Part shown: positions 33,801-45,800 of the stretch, piece after piece
Numbering within the stretch: position 1 is the first letter of the stretch
Layout: every line of letters starts with the position of its first letter
Source: Leguminivora glycinivorella
Taxonomy: Eukaryota; Arthropoda; Insecta; Lepidoptera; Tortricidae
DNA length: 64,000 nucleotides
Reading direction: 5' to 3'
NCBI RefSeq assembly: GCF_023078275.1
Contig: NC_062991.1
Location: 3,968,001 to 4,032,000 of the forward strand
Position numbers and translations under genes: made by a program
Notes under the pieces: generated by a model
The model's input: the letters and a program-made list of their open reading frames with translations, nothing else
What the model was told of the DNA's origin: nothing
Database searches by the model: none

Positions 33801-36800
33801 AACATCGTATCATAGCTGTTTTTGGGCTTCTTAGAAAAGTCTTGTAATGAACTTTGACTACGATTAGGTTTCAAGGTCTGATGATGGAGCCGGAAGATAT
33901 GAACTGGAACTACATGAAGGAACATCGTATCATAGCTGTTTTTGGGCTTCTTAGAAAAGTCTTGTAATGAACTATGACTACGATTAGGTTTCAAGGCCTG
34001 ATGATGGTGCCGGAAGATAAGAACAGAAAAAGGAGGGGGGGGCTCGAGGGGGGAAGCATGAAAGAAAGATAAACGTTGTATTTTAAATAAGTTGGGTTAA
34101 GGTTTTCTTGTGATCCTTAAGAGCAAAGAAAAGGGGGGCTCGGGGGGCGAAGCCCCCGCATAAAAGAAAGATCAACGTAGTATTTAAGATAAGTTGGGTT
34201 AGCGTTTTATTGTGACCTTTAAGAGCAAACAAAGGGGGGCTCGGGGGGCGAAGCCCCCCGCATGAAAGAAAGATCAACGTAGTATTTAAGATAAGTTGGG
34301 TTAGCGTTTTCTTGTGATCCTTAAGAGCAAAGAAAAGGGGGGCTCGGGGGCGAAGCCCCCGCAAAGAATAAACATTAACGTAGTATTTAAGATAAGTTGG
34401 GTTAGCGTTTTCTTGTGACCTTTAAGAGCAAACAAAGGGGGCTCGGGGGCGAAGCCCCCGCATAAAAAAAGATCAACGTAGTATTTAAGATAAGTTGGGT
34501 TAGCGTTTTCTTCTGACCTTTAAGAGCAAACAAAGGGGGGCTCTGTGGGCGAAGCCCCCCGCATAAAAGAAAGATCAACGTAGTATTTAAAATAAGTTGT
34601 GATAGCGTTTTCTTGTGACCTTTAAGAGCAAACAAAGGGGGGCTCGGGGGGCGAAGCCCCCGCATGAAAGAAAGATCAACGTAGTATTTAAGATAAGTTG
34701 GGTTAGCGTTTTCTTCTGACCTTTAAGAGCAAACAAACGGGGGCTCGGGGGGCTTCGCCCCCCGCATAAAAGAAAGATTAACGTAGTATTTAAAATAAGT
34801 TGGGATAGCGTTTTCTTGTGACCTTTCAGAGCAAACAAAGGGGGGCTCGGGGGGCGAAGCCCCCGCATGAAAGAAAGATCAACGTAGTATTTAAGATAAG
34901 TTGAGTTAGCGTTTTCTTCTGACCTTTAAGAGCAAACAAAGGGGGGCTCTGTGGGCGAAGCCCCCCGCATAAAAGAAAGATCAACGTAGTATTTAAAATA
35001 AGTTGTGATAGCGTTTTCTTGTGACCTTTAAGAGCAAACAAAGGGGGGCTCGGGGGGCGAAGCCCCCCGCATGAAAGAAAGATCAACGTAGTATTTAAGA
35101 TAAGTGGGGTTAGCGTTTTCTTCTGACCTTTAAGAGCAAAAAAACGGGGGCTCGGGGGGCGAAGCCCCCCGCATAAAAGAAAGATTAACGTAGTATTTAA
35201 AATAAGTTGGGATAGCGTTTTCTTGTGACCTTTCAGAGCAAACAAAGGGGGGCTCGGGGGGCGAAGCCCCCGCATGAAAGAAAGATCAACGTAGTATTTA
35301 AGATAAGTTGGGTTAGCGTTTTCTTCTGACCTTTAAGAGCAAACAAACGGGGGCTCGGGGGGCGAAGCCCCCCGCATAAAAGAAAGATTAACGTAGTATT
35401 TAAAATAAGTTGGGATAGCGTTTTCTTGTGACCTTTAAGAGCAAACAAAGGGGGCTCGGGGGGCGAAGCCCCCGCATGAAAGAAAGATCAACGTAGTATT
35501 TAAGATAAGTTGGGTTAGCGTTTTCTTCTGACCTTGACATGAAAGAAAGATCAACGTAGTATTTAAGATAAGTTAGCGTTTTCTTGTGACCTTTAAGAGC
35601 AAACAAAGGGGAAGGTTTTCATGAAAGAAAGATTAACGTAGTATTTAAGATAAGTTGGGTTAGCGTTTTCTTGTGATCCTTAAGAGCAAAGAAAGGGGGG
35701 CTCGGGGGCGAAGCCCCCCGCAAAAAAGAAAGATTAACGTAGTATTTAAGATAAGTTGGGTTAGCGTTTTCTTGTGACCTTTAAGAGCAAACAAAGGGGG
35801 CTCGGGGGCGAAGCCCCCGCATGAAAGAAAGATCAACGTAGTATTTAAGATAAGTTGGGTTAGCGTTTTCTTGTGATCCTTAAGAGCAAAGAAAAGGGGG
35901 GCTCGGGGGGCGAAGCCCCCCGCAAAGAATAAACATTAACGTAGTATTTAAGATAAGTTGGGTTAGCGTTTTCTTGTGACCTTTAAGAGCAAACAAAGGG
36001 GGGCTCGGGGGGCGAAGCCCCCGCATAAAAGAAAGATTAACGTAGTATTTAAAATAAGTTGGGTTAGCGTTTTCTTGTGACATTTCAGAGCAAACAAAGG
36101 GGGGCTCGGGCGAAGCCCCCCACATAAAATAAAGATCAACGTTGTATTTAAAATAAGTTGGGTTAAGGTTTTCTTGTGACCTTTAAGAGCAAACAAAGGG
36201 GGCTCGGGGGCGAAGCCCCCGCATGAAAGAAAGATCAACGTAGTATTTAGAATAAATTAATTTAGCGTTTTCTTGTGACCTTTAAGAGCAAACAAAGGGG
36301 GGCTCGGGGGCGAAGCCCCCTCATGAAAGAAAGATCAACGTAGTATTTAAGATAAGTTGGGTTAGCGTTTTCTTCTGACCTTTAAGAGCAAACAAAGGGG
36401 GCTCTGTGGGCGAAGCCCCCCGCATAAAAGAAAGATCAACGTAGTATTTAAAATAAGTTGTGATAGCGTTTTCTTGTGACCTTTAAGAGCAAACAAAGGG
36501 GGGCTCGGGGGGCGAAGCCCCCCGCATGAAAGAAAGATCAACGTAGTATTTAAGATAAGTTGGGTTAGCGTTTTCTTCTGACCTTTAAGAGCAAACAAAC
36601 GGGGGCTCGGGGGGCGAAGCCCCCCGCATAAAAGAAAGATTAACGTAGTATTTAAAATAAGTTGGGATAGCGTTTTCTTGTGACCTTTAAGAGCAAACAA
36701 AGGGGCTCGGGGCGAAGCCCCCGCATAAAAGAAAGATCAACGTAGTATTTAAAATAAGTTGTGATAGCGTTTTCTTGTGACCTTTAAGAGCAAACAAAGG

Positions 36801-39800
36801 GGGCTCGGGGGCGAAGCCCCCGCATGAAAGAAAGATCAACGTAGTATTTAAGATAAGTTGGGTTAGCGTTTTCTTCTGACCTTTAAGAGCAAACAAAGGG
36901 GGCTCGGGGGCGAAGCCCCCGCATAAAAGAAAGATCAACGTAGTATTTAAAATAAGTTGGGATAGCGTTTTCTTGTGACCTTTCAGAGCAAACAAAGGGG
37001 GCTCGGGGGCGAAGCCCCCGCATGAAAGAATGATCAACGTAGTATTTAAGATAAGTTGGGTTAGCGTTTTCTTGTGATCCTTAAGAGCAAAGAAAAGGGG
37101 GCTCGGGGGCGAAGCCCCCGCAAAAAAGAAAGATTAACGTAGTATTTAAGATAAGTTGGGTTAGCGTTTTCTTGTGACCTTTAAGAGCAAACAAAGGGGG
37201 GCTCGGGGGCCAAGCCCCCCGCATGAAAGAAAGATCAACGTAGTATTTAAGATAAGTTGGGTTAGCGTTTTCTTGTGATCCTTAAGAGCAAAGAAAAGGG
37301 GGCTCGGGGGGCGAAGCCCCCCGCAAAAAAGAAACATTAACGTAGTATTTAAGATAAGTTGGGTTAGCGTTTTCTTGTGACCTTTAAGAGCAAACAAAGG
37401 GGGGCTCGGGGGGCGAAGCCCCCGCATAAAAGAAAGATTAACGTAGTATTTAAAATAAGTTGGGTTAGCGTTTTCTTGTGACATTTCAGAGCAAACAAAG
37501 GGGGCTCGGGCGAAGCCCCGCGCATAAAAGAAAGATCAACGTTGTATTTAAAATAAGTTGGGTTAAGGTTTTCTTGTGACCTTTAAGAGCAAACAAAGGG
37601 GGGCTCGGGGGCGAAGCCCCCCGCATGAAAGAAAGATCAACGTAGTATTTAGAATAAATTGGTTTAGCGTTTTCTTGTGACCTTTAAGAGCAAACAAAGG
37701 GGGGTGGGGGGGCGAAGCCCCCCGCATGAAAGAAAGATCAACGTAGTATTTAAGATAAGTTGGGTTAGCGTTTTCTTGTGAACTTTAAGAGCAAACAAAG
37801 GGGGCTCGGGGGCGAAGCCCCCGCATGAAAGAAAGATCAACGTAGTATTTAAGATAAGTTGGGTTAGCGTTTTCTTCTGACCTTTAAGAGCAAACAAAGG
37901 GGGCTCGGGGCGAAGCCCCCGCATAAAAGAAAGATCAACGTAGTATTTAAAATAAGTTGGGATAGCGTTTTCTTGTGACCTTTAAGAGCAAACAAAGGGG
38001 GGCTCGGGGGGCGAAGCCCCCCGCATGAAAGAAAGATCAACGTAGTATTTAAGATAAGTTGGCTTAGCGTTTTCTTCTGACCTTTAAGAGCAAATAAAGG
38101 GGGGCTCGGGGGGCGAAGCCCCCGCATAAAAGAAAGATTAACGTAGTATTTAAAATAAGTTGGGATAGCGTTTTCTTGTGACCTTTCAGAGCAAACAAAG
38201 GGGGGCTCGGGGGGCGAAGCCCCCGCATGAAAGAAAGATCAACGTAGTATTTAAGATAAGTTGGGTTAGCGTTTTCTTGTGACCTTTAAGAGCAAACAAA
38301 GGGGGGCTCGGGGGGCGAAGCCCCCGCATGAAAGAAAGATCAACGTAGTATTTAAGATAAGTTGGGTTAGCGTTTTCTTGTGATCCTTAAGAGCAAAGAA
38401 AGGGGGCTCGGGGGCGAAGCCCCCGCAAAAAAGAAAGATTAACGTAGTATTTAAAATAAGTTGGGTTAGCGTTTTCTTGTGACATTTCAGAGCAAACAAA
38501 GGGGGGCTCGGGGGCGAAGCCCCCCGCATAAAAGAAAGATCAACGTTGTATTTAAAATAAGTTGGGTTAAGGTTTTGTTGTGACCTTTAAGAGCAAACAA
38601 AGGGGGGCTCGGGGGGCGAAGCCCCCCGCATGAAAGAAAGATCAACGTAGTATTTAGAATAAATTGGTTTAGCGTTTTCTTGTGACCTTTAAGAGCAAAC
38701 AAAGGGGGGCTCGGGGGGCGAAGCCCCCGCATGAAAGAAAGATCAACGTAGTAGTTAAGATAAGTTGGGTTAGCGTTTTCTTGTGACCTTTAAGAGCAAA
38801 CAAAGGGGTCTGGGGGGGCGAAGCCCCCCGCATGAAAGAAAGATCAACGTAGTATTTAAGATAAGTTGGGTTAGCGTTTTCTTCTGACCTTTAAGAGCAA
38901 ACAAAGGGGGGCTCGGGGGGCGAAGCCTCCCGCATAAAAGAAAGATCAACGTAGTATTTAAAATAAGTTGGGATAGCGTTTTCTTGTGACCTTTAAGAGC
39001 AAACAAAGAGCGGCTCGCGGGGCGAAGCCCCCCGCATGAAAGAAAGATCAACGTAGTATTTAAGATAAGTTGGGTTAGCGTTTTCTTCTGACCTTTAAGA
39101 GCAAATAAAAGTATTTAGGATAAGTTGGGTTAGCGTTTTCTTGTGACCTTTAAGAGCAAACAAAGGGGGGCTCGGGGGGCGAAGCCCCCCGCATAAAAGA
39201 AAGATAAACGTTGTATTTAAAATAAGTTGGGTTAGGGTTTTCTTGTTACCCTTAAGAGTAACGAAAAGGGGGGCTCGGGGGGCGAAGCCCCCGCATAAAA
39301 GAAAGATCAACGCTGTATTTAAAATAAGTTGGGTAATGGTTTTCCTGTGACCCTTAAGAGCAAATAAAGGGGGGCTCGGCAAAAAAGAAATACTTAAATT
39401 TTGTTTGAATTAGTTGAAATGTGACAATATTTTCTAATCGAGTCAAACAAAATTCCACTAGCTGAGAGCTTCAAAACAATGTATGGCGAAAGTATGTCTC
39501 TCTAATGTCTTCAAAAAGTCCGCGATGGCGATAGCACATGTCTATATTGTCTATCTTTTACGGATAACTTACTAGGTATAAACATTTTTATGATAATACC
39601 GTAATAAGAAGGTAGCCGCTATTATTAAGTATCAATTAGCAATAAGTACACGTTAAGCCACAAATGGCATGTAAAATCCGCCTACTTGAAATAAATTTAT
39701 GTATAAATGTTAAAAGTATTTCATTATTAATGACTAAAAAGTATAAAATAAATTAATAGTTTAAAAAACACTATAAAACACGCTTTTATAAATGCACGTA

Positions 39801-42800
39801 AAAGCCAAAAATAAATTATGGATCGTTCAAGTTGTCTCTATTTGTGAGCTGAAGTTTAAAAACTATGTGCTTTTAATTATAATATTTGATTGTAAAAGCG
39901 TGGGGCGCTGGAACAGGAAAGACTTTCTTGTAAACAAATACTAATCCGAACTTCCTGGCGAATGAAGTTGCATAAGAACATAACGTTTACATATGCCGCC
40001 TAAGGGTTACCAAAAAGAACCAAAGATATCTCGTCCACGAACAAGAACTCTGCATCCTGTCACTGTAGACACTTTCCCCTTTTGTACTTTGATTACCGGA
40101 AAAAAGCGGCGTTCTAAGTGTCGGTGACTGTCGACTCTCCTCGCTACTAGCGCATATTTTGTCTGAGTTCGACAAACTGGTACCTACTTTGAACACTGAC
40201 TTTTAATTGATTTGACTGTTTAATGTAGAACCCAGTTAGCGCGTCAATCTGTGTAACCTCCTTCCCGTAACATAGCATAATTTGATTTATCAGCAAGTTA
40301 TACAAAAAGTCTTTCCTGTTCCAGCGCCCCACGCTTTTACAATCAAATATTATAATTAAAAGCACATAGTTTTTAAACTTCAGCTCACAAATAGAGACAA
40401 CTTGAACGATCCATAATTTATTTTTGGCTTTTACGTGCATTTATAAAAGCGTGTTTTATAGTGTTTTTTAAACTATTAATTTACGGGAAGAAAGGGGGTG
40501 GTGAAATTCTTAACCCGTCACCACACAGGCATTGATTGATACTTATTATAATATTTTATTTTGTAGTTTAAATTTACTTTTGGGTGAATAGGGATAGGAT
40601 TCGGAATGAGTATACATCATGTTTTTATTGAATTCCGTTAACTTTAAGGGATGATTGTCTAGATCAAATACAATTAATTTCTCTAAGAAACTAGCGTCTT
40701 AACTCTTACGGTTATCGAGGTATAAAAAAATTAAAAAAATTACTGAACACGTGTGTGATAGCCTTTACCACTTCCCAATGTTATTTGTTTTGACATGTAC
40801 CGTCAATCACTTGAATATACCCACACTAACTTGAATATTATTTTTAAGGGTCTCTCACACTAATTAATTCATTTATTATGTATGAAACCGATGAAAAAAT
40901 TTTTTTGCGAATTTAACTAAAAGTGATATACAGGGTGGTTCCTGATAACGAACCTAAGGACGTCGAATTTAACGGAAAACAAAAATAACACGGTGTATAA
41001 GGGGAAGCCTGAGAGTAGCGCCAGTGACAGAGAAGGCGAGAGGAAGCAGATTAGCATGGGCATGTAATGCGGAGGGATGAAAGCAATGTTATAAAACGAG
41101 TGGTATATATGATACAATGGTAGTGGAAGGCCTAAGAAAAGATGGATGGAATGTGTGAACAATGATATGAGAGTGAAAAGTGTTAGTATGGAACTGACGG
41201 CTGATAGAGAGGAATGGAGGAGGAAAATCTACTGCGCCGACCCCAAATAATGGGGATAGGACAAGAGAATGATGATGATGATGATTGATCTGCGATTTGT
41301 CTGTCCCTCCCGGACAGTTTTCCTCATAAAACAAATAAGTATTAACCACGTTTAAAAATAAGAATTTAATACTATAAAAAGTAGATAGACGCCTCGTGAC
41401 TACTAACCCCTGAAACAACCATACCTAGTCTCCTCTACAGAAATAACAAATATAATTACAATACCCTAACTATGCTGAATCATACCGGTTCTCAAAAATT
41501 CATAACCTTATTTTGGCTTCTCGGAAATATTTTGTAGAACAGAAACATCTCTAAAAACGATAGTTATAAAACATTAATTGCCATGTTACCAATCAGAACT
41601 GAACCAATTAAAACAATTCAATCGTCCCACAATTTACCAACTGGATAATTGCCCGTAGGTGGACACGCTAATGGCCATCGTTATTGCTATCAATTGCCAT
41701 CGCCTTATTACCCGTATAAGGATATTGATATTACACTATTGTGAGAACGTTTTTGGAGGGTACGGTGCGTACTCGTTGACTTTACAAACTTTTTAAATAA
41801 ATATAATAGGACATTCTTACACAGATCGACTGAGTCCCACGGTAAGCTCAAGAAGGCTTGTGTTGTGGGTACTCAGACAACGATATATTTAATATACAAA
41901 TACTTATAAACATAGAAAACATCCATGACTCAGGAACAAATATCTGTGCTCATCACACAAATAAATGTCCATACCGGGATTCGAACCCGGAACCGCGGCT
42001 TAGCAGGCAGAGAAATAGACGGCGACGGTCGATTTCTACGACACCCATATGAGAGGAAAGGCGGTGAGGAAATTCTCAACCTGTCACCACATTGCGCCTA
42101 CTTATACTTTACAACTTTGCTATTCGGTGAAGGAGGTAGGGCATAGCGAATAATATTCCGCTTTGTGTGGTAGGGCACAGCACAGCGGATATCATCTCGT
42201 TCGAATCTAGAGCAGAGCCCAACTGGGAAAATACCTCCGCCTTACAGAAGACCGCAGCCAAATAAGAGTCATAGTGTTGTGTTCCTGCCGGGGTGAGTAA
42301 GGCTGCCAGAGCTCAACGAGGGTGCGGTGTGCTGGGTACGGAAGGATCTACGGAACTAATTTGTTCCGTTTATTGTCCTTTGAGTCGTCGGAATCCGAAC
42401 TCTCCTCGGAACTTGTACACTCCTTTTTGCTGTGTACTGAACACTTTTTGCTGTGTACTAGTTCCTAATGGGTTGGCGGCGCGCATGTAACATTCCTTGA
42501 GTTGCTGGCGTCGATAGGTTACGGTGACCGCTTTCTATCAGGCGGACCGTTTGCTTGTTTGCCACCGACGTAGTATTAAAAAAAAAAGGGAAACATCATG
42601 AGGAAACCGGACTAATTCCAATAAGGCCTATAGTTACCCTTCGTAAAAACTGGGGCCTACACGAAATCTTGGGATTAGTTGTCAAAGCGGACCCCAGGCT
42701 CCCATGAGCCGCGGCAAATGGGATAACGCAAGAAGGATGAGGATGAAAACATTGAAGTCTAACTAGCTCTTACTAAAACAAGTCAAATCCACACGCTACC

Positions 42801-45800
42801 AAAGTCGAGACTGAAATCGACCTTTTCGCCCGTATTATGTATAATCCGACCACCATAAAAGGCAGTGTATAAATTGACTAAATTGGATAATAAGTTACCG
42901 TAGCAAGGACACGATAGTTTTTGGTAAAGATTATTTGTCTCGACATTTTTGGCGTTGTGGTCGTAGCAAATTGTTTTATGTTTGCGTGGGTGACACTGTG
43001 GAGAATGAGATCAATTTGTAAGGTCAATGTGAGAAAGTCTGTACCATTTGGAATACAGTTTCGTGTCCAATTAAAGAAAAAAATTAAATTCCGTTTTGGT
43101 GGAACTAAAGAAAAAAAGTTCTATAATCAAAAGTTTATAAGCTTATAACCAAGGATTATTTATATAGGATTTATAATCATACTAAGAATCGTACCTCCAT
43201 TTTAGCGCCATCTATTAAATACTATCATAACTACACTGATGATACCTACAATCTTTTTAATATGTTTTGTCATGATATCATAATATACAAATAAATAAGC
43301 AGATGTCATTTGTTCTTAGAAAAATAAAAACACGCAAAAATATGTGGGGGACATATGATTTTGGTCACTTCCATCTAGTTTTAAGCCTAAGTGCGTTTTC
43401 ACATTATCCGATCCGATATCGGATGTAGAACCGATATCCCATACATTTAAGCCGCCATCTTGAATTTTTGCCTTAGAAATCCTTCCGACATCCGATATCG
43501 GATCGGATAGTGTGAAAACGCACTAAGAGGCCCATACATTTCAGGGGTACACTTTTTATTAACACGCTTTTATTAGGTCGTCGTGTATGTAACTATGTAT
43601 GTAATGGAATCTAAGGAAGCTAATTTAACCATCTTCCAGGAGTCGTAGCGTAATGAAAATTGGCAGCTATATGTAGTTCCGATGACAATACAATAATATG
43701 GTACTGTTGAGCTGATCTGATGATGGAGTCGGAAGATATGAACTGGAACTACATGATGGAACATCGTATCATAGCCGTTTTTGGGTTTCTTAGAAAAGTC
43801 TTGTAATGAACTTTGACTACAATTAGGTTTCAAGGTCTGATGATGGAGCCGGAAGATATGAACTGGAACTACATGATGGAACATCGTATCATAGCTGTTT
43901 TTGGGCTTCTTAGAAAAGTCTTGTAATGAACTTTGACTACGATTAGGTTTCAAGGTCTGATGATGGAGCCGGAAGATATGAACTGGAACTACATGATGGA
44001 ACATCGTATCATAGCTGTTTTTGGGCTTCTTAGAAAAGTCTTGTAATGAACTATGACTACGATTAGGTTTCAAGGCCTGATGATGGTGCCGGAAGATAAG
44101 AACAGAAAAAGGGGGGGGCTCGAGGGGGAAGCATGAAAGAAAGATCAACGTAGTATTTAAAATAAGTTGGGTTAGCGTTTTCTTGTGACCTTTCGGAGCA
44201 AACAAAGGGGGGCTCGGGGGGCGAAGCCCCCCGCATGAATGAAAGATCAACGTAGTATTTAAGATAAGTTGGGTTAGCGTTTTCTTGTGACCTTTAAGTG
44301 CAAACAAAGAGGGGCTCGGGGGGCGAAGCCCCCCGCATAGAAGAAAGATAAACGTTGTATTTAGAATAAGTTGGGTTAGGGTTTTGAGATGTGGTGTTGG
44401 CGTAAGATGTTGGCTATCCCATGGACGGCGCGCCGCACCAATGTGTCGATCCTGGCGGAACTTAAAATTCACGTCCGCTTGTCTGTCATATGCCTCCAGC
44501 GAATCCTGTACTACTTTGGACACGTGGCCAGACGGGAGCCGGAAAACCTAGAGAAACGCATTATGGTTGGCATGGTGGATGGAGGACGGGGAAGTGGCCA
44601 TCCACCGACCCGCTGGGTGGACAGCGTTAAGAAGGCCTGCCAGGGTTTAACACAGGCGCCTATTATGAGGACTGCAGAAGACCGTGCGGAGTGGAGAGCT
44701 TTGGTGCGAAAAATAACGACCTCATGTGGTCGCGACCCTCAGCCATGAGGAACCGAGGAAGAAGAGAAGAGAAGGGTTTACTTGTTACCCTTAAGAGTAA
44801 CGAAAAGGGGGGCTCGGGGGGCGAAGCCCCCCCCCATAAAAGAAAGATTAACGTAGTATATAAAATAAGTTGGGTTAGCGTTTTCTTGTGACCTTTCAGA
44901 GCAAACAAAGGGGGGCTCGGGGGGCGAAGTCCCCCGCATGAAAGAAAGATCAACGTAGTATTTAGAATAAGTTGGGTTAGCGTTTTCTTGTGACCTTTAA
45001 GAGCAAACAAAGGGGGGCTCGGGGGGCGAAGCCCCCGCATGAAAGAAAGATCAATGTAGTATTTAAGATAAGTTGGGTTAGCGTTTTCTTGTGACCTTTA
45101 AGAGCAAACAAAGGGGAGCTCCGGGGGCGAAGCCCCCCGCATAAAAGAAAGATAAACGTTGTATTTAAAATAAGTTGGGTTAGGGTTTTCTTGTTTCCCT
45201 TAAGAGTAACGAAAAGGGGGGCTCGGGGGGCGAAGCCCCCCGCATAAAAGAAAGAATAACGTAGTATTTAAAATAAGTTGGGTTAGCGTTTTCTTGTGAC
45301 CTTTCAGAGCAAACAAAGGGGGGCTTGGGGGGCGAAGCCCCCCGCATAAAAGAAAGATCAACGTTGTATTTAAAATAAGTTGGGTTAAGGTTTTCTTGTG
45401 ATCCTTAAGAGTAAAGAAAAGGGAGGCTCGGGGGGCGAAGCCCCCTGCATGAAAGAAAGATCAACGTAGTATTTAGAATAAGTTGGGTTAGCGTTTTCTT
45501 GTGACCTTTAAGAGCAAAAAAAAGTATTTAAGATAAGTTGGGTTAGCGTTTTCTTGTGACCTTTAAGAGCAAACAAAGGGGGGCTCGGGGGCCGAAGCCC
45601 CTCGCATAAAAGAAAGATAAACATTGTATTTAAAATAAGTTGGTTTAGAGTTTTCTTGTGACCCTTAAGAGTAACGAAAAGGGGGGCTCGGGGGGCGAAG
45701 CCCCCGCATAAAAAAAAAGATCAATGTAGTATTTAAAATAAGTTGGGATAGGGTTTTCTTGTGACCCTTAAGAGTAACAAAAAGGGGGGCTCGGGGGGCG

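Noticed and set aside
40147..40440. 97-codon minus-strand frame
   Set aside because: Lies across the arm of the 732-bp inverted-repeat element; no domain recognised.
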